Assembly (NCBI GenBank): GCA_964397085.1
Contig: CAYNHH010000026.1
Coordinates: forward strand, 1-12,396
Length of the DNA: 12,396 bases
Origin: CAILAD01 sp964397085
GTDB lineage: Bacteria; Patescibacteriota; Saccharimonadia; CAILAD01; BJGX01
Reading direction: 5' to 3'
Shown one piece after another: positions 6,767 through 12,396 of the stretch; position 1 is the stretch's first letter; the number at the start of each line of letters is the position of its first letter. The notes under the pieces were generated by a model, which worked only from the letters and a program-made list of their open reading frames with translations, was not told the DNA's origin and made no database searches. Position numbers and translations under genes: made by a program.

Positions 6767-6952
6767 CTATATTGCTGTAAATGCTAAAAATATTGATGTG
6801 ACTAGTACTATTTTCACAGTAATAATAACAAAGAATAATCCTGCGGTTGCTGTTCTGTAAGATGGAGATTCTTTGACAAAATAGTCAGCAAGCAATACCG
6901 GTGGATTCTTTTGCGGTGTAATAGATAATACTGTGTCGATTGTTTGCCACAT
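6767..6952 (-). CDS. Possible 61-residue single-pass membrane protein, no family recognised
   Basis: The frame starts with ATG at 6952, 11 bases after the CCA of tRNA-Thr(GGT), and ends with TAG 15 bases before the PspC gene. The predicted protein has a polar N-terminus (MWQTIDTVLSITPQKNPPVL) and one C-terminal hydrophobic helix at about 38-60. SecE, which has this topology and often lies near tRNA-Trp, was considered, but the conserved SecE motif before the helix (E-x-x-K-V-x-W-P) is absent. There is no Shine-Dalgarno sequence. The frame is open further upstream through tRNA-Thr(GGT) and into tRNA-Thr(TGT), but that part is an artefact. If this gene is not real, 6752-6963 is a 212-base noncoding gap. 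Confidence 0.4.
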   Translation of the reverse strand: MWQTIDTVLSITPQKNPPVLLADYFVKESPSYRTATAGLFFVIITVKIVLVTSIFLAFTAI

Positions 6953-6963
6953 AATAATTGCTC

Positions 6964-7038
6964 TGGAGCCGCCCGCGAGGATTGAACTCGCGACCTCTTC
7001 CTTACCATGGAAGCGCTCTACCACTGAGCTAGGGCGGC
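6964..7038 (-). tRNA. tRNA-Thr (GGT anticodon)
   Basis: The cloverleaf is complete: acceptor GCCGCCC/GGGCGGC, D arm GCTC...GAGC, anticodon stem CTTCC/GGAAG with loop ATGGTAA (anticodon GGT at 7004-7006), and T arm CGCGA-GTTCAAT-CCTCGCG in outline. The discriminator is T and CCA is encoded at 6964-6966. It reads ACC and ACU. Confidence 0.96.
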
Positions 7039-7086
7039 AAGTCATGTTATATATTTGAATAGGTAAAGATTTGGCGAAAAAATTCA

Positions 7087-7162
7087 TGGAGCCGATGAAG
7101 GGACTCGAACCCATAACCTGCTGTTTACAAAACAGCTGCTCTGCCAATTGAGCTACATCGGC
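7087..7162 (-). tRNA. tRNA-Thr (TGT anticodon)
   Basis: The acceptor GCCGATG pairs perfectly with CATCGGC. The anticodon stem is GCTGT/ACAGC with loop TTTGTAA, placing anticodon TGT at 7127-7129. The discriminator is T and CCA is encoded at 7087-7089. It reads ACA and, by wobble, ACG, so together with the GGT isoacceptor the pair covers the Thr box. Confidence 0.96.
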
Positions 7163-7163
7163 T

Positions 7164-7249
7164 TGGTGCAGGGAGAGGGATTCGAACCCCCGAAGGCATA
7201 AGCCGTCAGATTTACAGTCTGATGCGTTTAACCACTTCGCTATCCCTGC
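7164..7249 (-). tRNA. tRNA-Tyr (GTA anticodon), class II with long variable arm
   Basis: The acceptor GCAGGGA pairs with TCCCTGC. The anticodon stem-loop CAGACTGTAAATCTG carries GTA (7213-7215). A long variable arm (GGCTTATGCC) follows, as expected for bacterial tRNA-Tyr. The discriminator is A and CCA is encoded at 7164-7166, one base from the start of the downstream tRNA-Thr, so the two must be processed from one transcript. Confidence 0.97.
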
Positions 7250-7258
7250 GCAAAATAC

Positions 7259-7264
7259 ATTATA
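7259..7264 (-). promoter_or_regulatory. -10 element (TATAAT) of the tRNA-Tyr-Thr-Thr cluster
   Basis: A perfect TATAAT on the minus strand ends 9 bases before the first base of tRNA-Tyr. Transcription would start 2-3 bases upstream of the mature tRNA. The hexamer lies in the palindrome CATTATAATG, so it also reads TATAAT on the plus strand, where no gene follows. A TTGAAC lies only 11 bases upstream, too close for a normal -35. Confidence 0.6.
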
Positions 7265-7305
7265 ATGTAAAATTTGTTCAAATTGACAGCTTACAGCTTA
7301 CCATT

Positions 7306-7995
7306 TTATCGAACTTTTTTCAATTGTACCGGTGGCTGTAATGCCGCTTTGGCCCGTTGATTACTGGGATCTACCTTAAGAATCCTGCGAAACATAATAT
7401 GAGCTGACTTTTCATCTTTTTCATGAATGTATGCTTCTGCAAGTAACTGCATTATCTCGGTGTTGGCTGGCTCTAACTCATGCGCTTTTTTAAGTGATTG
7501 AAGCTGTAAATCAAACTTATCCATAATACGATAGATTCGCGCAAGGCTCACCAGTCTATTCACATGCATCTCCATACTTAGAGACTTTTCTAGAGCTTCT
7601 GAAGAATGAGGAAAATCACGGGTCTTAAAATACATCATGGCAAGGTTATGATAACTAGCGGCATTTGGGTAGGTATCAGCGACAATCTTAAAACACTCAA
7701 TGGCATCTTCATTGTTGCCCAGATGCGAGTACACAAAGCCAAGCCTGCTATAGGCCAGGCTATTCTTATGATCTACACGCAATACCTTAAGATAGGCTTT
7801 TTCAGCTGCTAGGTAGTTTTTCTCAGCATAATACCTACCGGCAATATCCAGTAGTGTATCGAGAGCCACATCTTGACTAGGTGGTGCTGCCGATAAGTTA
7901 CTCACCAGGCTATCTACTAGTCCGCTCCGCTTAGTCACTACCGCCAAGACAGCAATCACAAATATTATTAATACAAATATAACTTCTAAAATCAT
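7306..7995 (-). CDS. Membrane-anchored tetratricopeptide-repeat protein
   Basis: This is a 229-residue protein with one N-terminal membrane helix (about residues 3-20, LEVIFVLIIFVIAVLAVV). About four to five TPR units follow from about residue 47 to 215, with typical spacing of Tyr, Ala, Gly and Pro (for example YYAEKNYLAAEKAYLKVLRVD and LGFVYSHLGNNEDAIECF). There is no lipobox or catalytic motif. TPR proteins are protein-protein scaffolds; whether the repeats face in or out of the cell is not decided by the sequence. The holB stop TAA is immediately followed by this ATG, so the two are probably coupled. It is the last protein gene of the unit that begins at 10757. I see no terminator after it. 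Confidence 0.85.
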   Translation of the reverse strand: MILEVIFVLIIFVIAVLAVVTKRSGLVDSLVSNLSAAPPSQDVALDTLLDIAGRYYAEKNYLAAEKAYLKVLRVDHKNSLAYSRLGFVYSHLGNNEDAIECFKIVADTYPNAASYHNLAMMYFKTRDFPHSSEALEKSLSMEMHVNRLVSLARIYRIMDKFDLQLQSLKKAHELEPANTEIMQLLAEAYIHEKDEKSAHIMFRRILKVDPSNQRAKAALQPPVQLKKVR

Positions 7996-8874
7996 TTAAC
8001 TATATTCGAGTTGTAAGGCCAGATTTTCTAGAGTAGTTCGACTACTCACATTAGCTAGCAGTTGGGCCTGGGCTTGCATTACTTTCTCGAGGTTATTGAT
8101 ACTGTTTTTACTACTACTTTCTCCATGCACTAGTATAGATGATTGCTGCCAGATTGCATAGCTTAGCTCAGATACAAACTCAGTGCCAGTCTTGTGCTCA
8201 TGTACGTTTTTAGCAATCAGAAATCTTTGGGTAATTGTGCCGTCTACAAAGGTTTGCACATCGCGATGCAATACTCTACTCGCCCCTAGGTTATCGCTAT
8301 CAATTAGATTCACTGCAATTTCTGGCATACCATGGGCTAGTTCTGCTACCTCACTAGCCTGCTCTGCAGTTAACCCGTGTGATGTTTGCAGATAATCATG
8401 TAGCGTGCCAGTCTTAACTGGAGCAAAATATACTAGTTGGCTTCTAGATCGAATCGTAGGTAACACATTGTCGAGTGAATTAGCTATTAGTATGAAGGTG
8501 GTTAGAGGTGGGCTGTCTTCGAGGTTTTTTAATAACGCATTGGCAGCTTCTATAGAAATTCTATCAATACCATTAATGATTACAATTTTTTGCACGCCCT
8601 TACTTACACTCGTCTGCCATATCCTCTCAAACATCTCTCTAACTTGACCAATCGAAATGAATTTCTTACCTTCCATTGGGCTTAATTGGGTGAGGTTGGG
8701 ATGAACGAAGGTTTTATAATCTGCTGAAGAATTGTTGAGTACACTGCTAGCAATATCGTGCGCAGCACGAAGCTTTCCAGCACCAGCACTGCCATAAAAA
8801 AGATACACCTGTTGTGGGCTCACCTTAATTTGGGCAATTTTTTGGCTTACTTCGGTGGAATAAGGAAACTCCAT
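7996..8874 (-). CDS. holB: DNA polymerase III delta' subunit (clamp loader)
   Basis: This 292-residue protein of the clamp-loader AAA+ family works with gamma/tau and delta to load the sliding clamp. The nucleotide-binding loop is GSAGAGKL (28-35): the usual Thr/Ser after Lys is Leu, and the Walker B region IVIINGIDRIS has no DEAD-like motif. Both fit a non-hydrolysing delta' rather than gamma/tau. The fold is marked by NALLKNLEDSPPLTTFILIAN (112-132), and the arginine-finger region IRSRSQ (141-146) corresponds to the SRC motif. I see no Cys cluster for the zinc module common in delta'. Its ATG shares one base with the stop of the pseudouridine synthase gene (TAATG). Confidence 0.88.
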   Translation of the reverse strand: MEFPYSTEVSQKIAQIKVSPQQVYLFYGSAGAGKLRAAHDIASSVLNNSSADYKTFVHPNLTQLSPMEGKKFISIGQVREMFERIWQTSVSKGVQKIVIINGIDRISIEAANALLKNLEDSPPLTTFILIANSLDNVLPTIRSRSQLVYFAPVKTGTLHDYLQTSHGLTAEQASEVAELAHGMPEIAVNLIDSDNLGASRVLHRDVQTFVDGTITQRFLIAKNVHEHKTGTEFVSELSYAIWQQSSILVHGESSSKNSINNLEKVMQAQAQLLANVSSRTTLENLALQLEYS

Positions 8875-9761
8875 TAAAGTGAATCCAAGAATTCTTTAAG
8901 TTCTTTTGCGAGCGGTGCACTGAATTTCTTAGTAACACCAGGAGTAATTTCAATAGATAATGATGAAGCATGCAAAAATTGCCTCGTGAGGCCGTTTGGA
9001 AAATCTTGCTGAGCATACAATCTATCACCAACTATTGGGTTACCAATATGGGCAAACTGAGCACGAATTTGATGAGTCCTACCGGTGTGTAGTTTGATCT
9101 CTACCAGCGTGTAATTATCATACTGAGAAATAGTCCGGTACTCGGTGATGGCTGTTTTACCACCACTACTTACCATCATTTTTTCTGGGTTTTTCTTACT
9201 TCTTTCTAGAGGTAGTTCAATCCTTGCACTCTCAGCTTCTAGATGGCCTTGTACGAGTGCAATGTATACCTTTTGTACCGTACGAGCTTTGAATTGAGCC
9301 TGCAGAAATTCTTTGGTCTGAGGGTTGCGGGCCAGAATCATTACCCCACTGGTATCTTTGTCTAAGCGATGCACAATACCAGGTCGCACTAGATCATCAT
9401 CTTTCACTTCACCTGCAAAAGCACCGGCTACACTTGGTTGTGTGAGTTTGCCTGAAGGGTGCACCACGAGGCCTGCGGGCTTATTGATAACGATGACGTT
9501 TTCATCTTCAAAAATTACTGTTGGTATTACCTTTGGCTTAATCAAGCCCGAGGTGTGTGTCTGTGGATACGTACCACTAACTAGTGCGTTTGATTTTAAT
9601 TTTTCAGAAGATTTTGCTACTTTGCCATTAATCGTAATTTGGCCTTGCTTAACTTGATCTGACCAATCAGCACGACTAAACTGCACATACTTACTCGCAA
9701 GTGCACTATCAAGCCTTATCCCCTCCTGCAATTTGTCTGCAGTAAAACTAAAATTATTCAT
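8874..9761 (-). CDS. RluA/RluD-family 23S rRNA pseudouridine synthase
   Basis: This is a 295-residue enzyme that isomerises uridine to pseudouridine in RNA. An S4 RNA-binding domain lies at about 14-65 (IRLDSALASKY...QGQITINGKVAKSS). The catalytic domain has VINKPAGLVVHPS (91-103), the catalytic motif GIVHRLDKDTSG (128-139) with nucleophile Asp134, and HTGRTHQIRAQFAHIGNPIVGD (225-246). This S4-plus-catalytic layout matches RluD, whose target is helix 69 of 23S rRNA, but RluA-family members are hard to separate by eye, so no symbol is given. It follows the channel-like gene by 9 bases and overlaps holB by 1 base. No Shine-Dalgarno sequence is evident. Confidence 0.93.
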   Translation of the reverse strand: MNNFSFTADKLQEGIRLDSALASKYVQFSRADWSDQVKQGQITINGKVAKSSEKLKSNALVSGTYPQTHTSGLIKPKVIPTVIFEDENVIVINKPAGLVVHPSGKLTQPSVAGAFAGEVKDDDLVRPGIVHRLDKDTSGVMILARNPQTKEFLQAQFKARTVQKVYIALVQGHLEAESARIELPLERSKKNPEKMMVSSGGKTAITEYRTISQYDNYTLVEIKLHTGRTHQIRAQFAHIGNPIVGDRLYAQQDFPNGLTRQFLHASSLSIEITPGVTKKFSAPLAKELKEFLDSL

Positions 9762-9770
9762 AGTAGTAGT

Positions 9771-10757
9771 TTAGATGTGTCTACCTAGAGAATCAAGTTG
9801 CTCACGAGTGCCCATCATTATGAGCTTGTCACCTGCATAGAGTATTTCTTGCCCATTCGGATTGACCTTACTGGTGCCATCAAGACTATTGAGGGCCAGC
9901 ACGGTACTACCTGACGCTGCAGCTTGTAAAAAGTGGCTCAACTTACTACCAACTATCTTTGAGCCTTTTACTACTTCCATTTCTTCTACTTGCAGATCAG
10001 CACTTGATTTATTACTTAGTACATCAATAAAATCTACCACATTAGGGCGTATAAGCATTGTAGCCATATGAAAGCCCCCAATTTGATTGGGCATTGCTAC
10101 CTTGTCGGCACCAGCTTTTTCAAGTCGACTGACGTTTTCATGGTGATTGGCACGTGCCACGATGTATAATGCTGGGTTGATCTGACGAGATGCTAGCGTC
10201 ACAAAAAGATTGCTTGAATCATCACCCAGCGCTGCCACTACACCCCTAGCTTTATCTAGTTTGACTTTCATGAGTACTTCTTCTTTGGTGCTATCACCCA
10301 CAAAGGCTATGTAGCCTCTTGCGATCGCCTCTTTGACACGTTCTTCATCGCGGTCTACGCCTACAAAATCAATTCCTTCATTAGCTAGCTCTTTGGCAAT
10401 ATTAATACCAACCCTGCCAAGGCCGCAGACTACATAGTGATCTTTCATGTTTACAAGTTTTGCTTTCATTTTGTTTCGTTTTAATCCGTCTCCTAAATTA
10501 ATCATATAGTCTGCCAGCGTTTTGAGCAAATAGGCTATTACCAGCAAGCTGGCAACAATTAGCACTAGAATTGTTAGTCTCGATACCCAGTGCTCCATAT
10601 GATAATTATCATGATGCGCTAACACTATGTATATGGTGCGATATAAGCTCTCTGGCAGGCTAATATTCTCTGCTATGCTCAATATTGCCGTTGCGACAAT
10701 CACGACTGCGATACTACCACCTACAAGCTTATAAAATGTTTTTCGCGAGGGAGACAT
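9771..10757 (-). CDS. Two-TM ion-channel-like protein with RCK (TrkA-N/TrkA-C) domains, atypical pore
   Basis: This 328-residue protein has the layout of bacterial RCK potassium channels. TM1 is at about 11-29, a pore-loop region at 30-58 and TM2 at about 59-79. A Rossmann TrkA-N domain follows with GLGRVG at 112-117, an acidic Asp135 after the second strand (FVGVDRD) and GDST at 154-157. A TrkA-C domain lies at about 256-328. The pore is odd: the stretch SLYRTIYIVLAHHDNYHMEHW has no TVGYGD/GYG selectivity filter. It may conduct another ion, be a non-conducting sensor, or be a divergent channel. Nucleotide binding is well supported; transport of K+ is not. It is the first gene of the unit, with a -10 element 7 bases before the ATG. 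Confidence 0.85.
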   Translation of the reverse strand: MSPSRKTFYKLVGGSIAVVIVATAILSIAENISLPESLYRTIYIVLAHHDNYHMEHWVSRLTILVLIVASLLVIAYLLKTLADYMINLGDGLKRNKMKAKLVNMKDHYVVCGLGRVGINIAKELANEGIDFVGVDRDEERVKEAIARGYIAFVGDSTKEEVLMKVKLDKARGVVAALGDDSSNLFVTLASRQINPALYIVARANHHENVSRLEKAGADKVAMPNQIGGFHMATMLIRPNVVDFIDVLSNKSSADLQVEEMEVVKGSKIVGSKLSHFLQAAASGSTVLALNSLDGTSKVNPNGQEILYAGDKLIMMGTREQLDSLGRHI

Positions 10758-10764
10758 AAGAACT

Positions 10765-10770
10765 ATTATA
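10765..10770 (-). promoter_or_regulatory. -10 element giving a leaderless channel-gene mRNA
   Basis: A perfect TATAAT on the minus strand is followed by 7 bases and the ATG at 10757. The transcript should therefore begin at or next to the start codon. It lacks the TGn extension and a recognisable -35. It would drive the whole channel-to-TPR unit. Confidence 0.6.
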
Positions 10771-10802
10771 CTATGGTTAGTATCTCAGACCCTAGTAATT
10801 AC

Positions 10803-11384
10803 TTAATTTTTGCTTAATTTTTTGACAAGATACACACATTCAAAGTTATTCTCGCCCTGCGTCACTTTGTGTTTAGGTAGACCCCTATCGGTATAGCCTA
10901 ATTTTTCATACAATTCTCGAGCTCTTGGGTTCTGTTCACTAACCCCAATGCATATTTCGGTTTTTCCAAGACTCTGAGCTATTTGCTCCGCAGCTGTAAT
11001 GATTTCTGTTCCAAGACCTTGAGAGCGAAACTCAGTCTTGATTTCCATGGCACTTATCTCTGGTACACCAGCGAGTACTTCAACCACCTCGACTTCTTTG
11101 GGTCCATTTAGTAACAAATTACCATGCCCCACAAGTTGATCGCCTTTTCTTACAATAAGATACTTACTTTTACCATCTATCTGATCTTGCAAGGCTCTGT
11201 CATGGTAGTTCTCAGGGCCGTAGGGCATATCTTTTTTGAGTACCTCTAAATCATCTTCTGTACAGAGTGATACATTAGTAGACTGTAATTTTTCATGTTC
11301 TTTCATTATATGTAGTAGGTCTTTTTGAAGATCATGGTTGATTGGGCTATTTGTAACGTCTGATGTTTCTGGGTCGATCGACAT
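10803..11384 (-). CDS. GNAT-family N-acetyltransferase
   Basis: This is a 193-residue protein with one GNAT domain covering about residues 37-190. The acetyl-CoA pyrophosphate-binding loop is RSQGLG (120-125), just after strand 4 (AMEIKTEF), which matches the R/Q-x-x-G-x-G/A motif. The motif B region SEQNPRARELYEKLGYTDRG (149-168) is also typical. The first 30 or so residues are polar and outside the domain. The acceptor cannot be read from sequence; the family acts on amino groups of small molecules or proteins. It appears to be a single-gene unit, with a terminator and extended -10 directly upstream and a separate -10 for the next gene. The ATG at 11384 is only 6 bases after the -10. Confidence 0.9.
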   Translation of the reverse strand: MSIDPETSDVTNSPINHDLQKDLLHIMKEHEKLQSTNVSLCTEDDLEVLKKDMPYGPENYHDRALQDQIDGKSKYLIVRKGDQLVGHGNLLLNGPKEVEVVEVLAGVPEISAMEIKTEFRSQGLGTEIITAAEQIAQSLGKTEICIGVSEQNPRARELYEKLGYTDRGLPKHKVTQGENNFECVYLVKKLSKN

Positions 11385-11390
11385 AACTAA

Positions 11391-11399
11391 AGTATATCA
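11391..11399 (-). promoter_or_regulatory. Extended -10 promoter giving a leaderless GNAT mRNA
   Basis: TGATATACT on the minus strand (TGn plus TATACT) is followed by 6 bases and the ATG at 11384. It directly abuts the T-tract of the upstream terminator, so any -35 region would fall within the terminator stem. The arrangement closely matches that at 4848-4856. Confidence 0.6.
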
Positions 11400-11400
11400 A

Positions 11401-11423
11401 AAAAGACCCTCTGAGGGTCTTTT
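11401..11423 (-). terminator. Intrinsic terminator of the ribosomal protein block
   Basis: A perfect 10-bp stem, AAAAGACCCT/AGGGTCTTTT, has a 3-base loop and is followed by T residues on the minus strand. It ends 10 bases after the rpsI stop codon. The stem core is identical to that of the terminator at 4859-4880. Confidence 0.88.
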
Positions 11424-11432
11424 TTGAATTGA

Positions 11433-11858
11433 TTATCGTTTTGAGAACTGAGGAGCTTTACGAGCTTTCTTGAGACCAGGTTTTTTACGTTCTTTTACGC
11501 GTGCGTCACGAGTAAGAAAACCTTCTTTTCGTAAACTTACGCGAAAATCTTCGCTCATACCAAGTAGCGCACGGGCGATTCCTAAGCGAATTGCTTCAGC
11601 TTGGCCAGTAAGGCCGCCACCTTCAACACGAGCATTGATGTCTACTGTCTTGTCTTTCGCAAGAAGTACGAGAGGCGCACGCAAAGTCTGCTCAAATACA
11701 TCGCTACCAAAGTATTCTAATGGAGTCTTGTCGTTAACAGTGATAACACCCTTACCATTGGTAAGTCTAATAGTAGCAACAGAGCGCTTACGACGACCAA
11801 CACCTGGGTAATATTGCTGCTTCTTTACATCTGTTTTGACTGTAGCGGTTTCGGCCAT
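11433..11858 (-). CDS. rpsI: 30S ribosomal protein S9
   Basis: This 141-residue protein has an N-terminal extension of about 15 residues, then YYPGVGRRKRSVATIRLTNG. The GGGLTGQAEAIRLGIARALL helix region and the basic C-terminal tail GLKKARKAPQFSKR follow, as in S9, whose tail reaches the tRNA in the P site. Its ATG shares a base with the rplM stop (TAATG). GGAGG at 11866-11870, 7 bases before the ATG, is a textbook Shine-Dalgarno sequence. Confidence 0.98.
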   Translation of the reverse strand: MAETATVKTDVKKQQYYPGVGRRKRSVATIRLTNGKGVITVNDKTPLEYFGSDVFEQTLRAPLVLLAKDKTVDINARVEGGGLTGQAEAIRLGIARALLGMSEDFRVSLRKEGFLTRDARVKERKKPGLKKARKAPQFSKR

Positions 11859-12295
11859 TATTTTGCCTCCGTAGCGATTAATTGTGGGTTCTGTGGGGCA
11901 TGTGGATGCTCAGCAGTAGCGTACACCTTAAGATTTTTCAGCATTTGAGCCTGAAGCTTGTTCTTGGGTAGCATACCTGTCACTGCATGTATGATAACCT
12001 GATTAGGGTCTTTAATGAGTTGGTCTTTTAGACTAATGTCTCTAATTCCACCTGGGTAACCAGTGTGATGATAATACATCTTGTCAGTAAGCTTTTGACC
12101 AGTCACTTGAATCTTGGCTGAATTAATTACCACTACCATATCGCCACCAACCACATGCGGGCTATAGCTTGGTTTGTCTTTGCCGGTCAGTAGACGAGCA
12201 ACTTGAGTTGCTAAGCGACCAAGAGTTTGGCCTTGAGCGTCAATGAGATACCAGCTCTGGGTAACATCTGCGGGTTTTAAGCTAAATGTTTTCAT
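11858..12295 (-). CDS. rplM: 50S ribosomal protein L13
   Basis: This is a 145-residue protein of the usual L13 length. DAQGQTLGRLATQVARLLTG is near the N-terminus, then HVVGGDMVVVINSAKIQVTG, the YYHHTGYPGG motif and AVTGMLPKNKLQAQMLKNLKVY. It is an early-assembling large-subunit protein. The start is the ATG at 12295, two bases after the stop of the upstream gene, with GGAG at 12306-12309 inside that gene's last codons. The rplM-rpsI pairing is conserved across bacteria. Confidence 0.98.
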   Translation of the reverse strand: MKTFSLKPADVTQSWYLIDAQGQTLGRLATQVARLLTGKDKPSYSPHVVGGDMVVVINSAKIQVTGQKLTDKMYYHHTGYPGGIRDISLKDQLIKDPNQVIIHAVTGMLPKNKLQAQMLKNLKVYATAEHPHAPQNPQLIATEAK

Positions 12296-12297
12296 AA

Positions 12298-12396
12298 TTA
12301 CTTATCTCCGTCTTTCTCTTTTTTGGCTTTCACACCAGTAATTTTAGTGGTTACTTTGGCTGTTGACTTGGTCTTGGTAGTTTTAGCCTTAGCAGT
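12298..12396 (-). CDS. C-terminal tail of a basic protein, probably ribosomal protein L17
   Basis: The last 32 codons and a TAA stop of a gene that begins outside the window are visible. They are almost all Lys, Thr, Ala, Val and Gly and end in KKEKDGDK. The tail carries no domain, so L17 (rplQ) is inferred from the common rpoA-rplQ-rplM-rpsI order and from the habit of some lineages to extend L17 with a basic low-complexity tail. Other upstream genes remain possible. Confidence 0.6.
   Translation of the reverse strand, partial: TAKAKTTKTKSTAKVTTKITGVKAKKEKDGDK

Noticed and set aside
6767..6952. The small membrane frame as secE, given its closeness to tRNA genes
   Set aside because: The conserved SecE segment before the membrane helix is missing and no nusG follows.
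6953..7147. N-terminal extension of the 6767-6952 frame
   Set aside because: It runs through tRNA-Thr(GGT) and into tRNA-Thr(TGT), so only the part after the tRNA could be coding.
7285..7300. Short tandem repeat AGCTTAC-AGCTTAC upstream of tRNA-Tyr as a CRISPR-like or regulatory repeat
   Set aside because: There are only two 7-base units, with no spacers and no further copies; chance is enough to explain it.
10803..10825. Repeat of CTTAATTTTT near the GNAT stop as a mobile-element scar
   Set aside because: It is explained by Lys- and Leu-rich codons at the end of the protein, and no inverted repeats or target duplications are present.
1..12396. CRISPR arrays, insertion sequences, prophage or defence systems
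   Set aside because: I saw no regularly spaced repeats, transposase or integrase motifs, nuclease or toxin-antitoxin pairs on either strand.

Overview
This window most resembles part of a small, densely coded Candidatus Patescibacteria (CPR) genome, probably Saccharibacteria-like. That placement is an inference from several features: a compact type IV pilus operon with short PilV- and FimT-like minor pilins, a lysine/threonine-rich tail preceding rplM-rpsI, very short gaps and 1-base gene overlaps, and genes that appear to be transcribed without leaders. No marker gene here fixes the phylum. Every gene I support lies on the minus strand, so biologically the window reads from 12396 down to 1. 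All visible genes translate cleanly with the standard genetic code.

In transcription order, the right end (12396-11433) is a ribosomal protein block: the tail of a basic protein (probably L17, rplQ), then rplM (L13) and rpsI (S9), closed by an intrinsic terminator at 11401-11423. Next comes a single GNAT acetyltransferase (11384-10803) whose -10 element directly follows that terminator. A tightly packed unit follows (10757-7306): a two-TM ion-channel-like protein with a cytoplasmic RCK/TrkA module, an RluA-family pseudouridine synthase, the DNA polymerase III delta' subunit, and a membrane-anchored TPR protein. Neighbours in it are 9 bases apart, overlapping by 1 base, or directly abutting.

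The middle (7249-6281) holds tRNA-Tyr(GTA), tRNA-Thr(TGT), tRNA-Thr(GGT), a possible 61-residue membrane microprotein, a PspC-domain protein, a 169-base gene-free gap with two inverted repeats, and tRNA-Trp(CCA). All four tRNAs encode CCA. Next are a polytopic ArnT/PMT-like glycosyltransferase (6197-4950), a second terminator (4859-4880), and an integral membrane protein with the signatures of the CruF/DUF422 carotenoid-biosynthesis family (4840-4001).

The left end (3914-1) is a type IV pilus assembly operon: the PilB ATPase, the PilC platform, a FimT/GspH-like pseudopilin and a PilV-like minor pilin that runs off the window. The PilV-like gene has no ATG, GTG or TTG start and appears to begin at ATT behind a strong Shine-Dalgarno sequence.

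The most unusual features are the ATT start, a repeated terminator/extended -10/leaderless-ATG module, a channel-like protein that lacks the canonical K+ selectivity filter, and an apparently isolated CruF-like gene.
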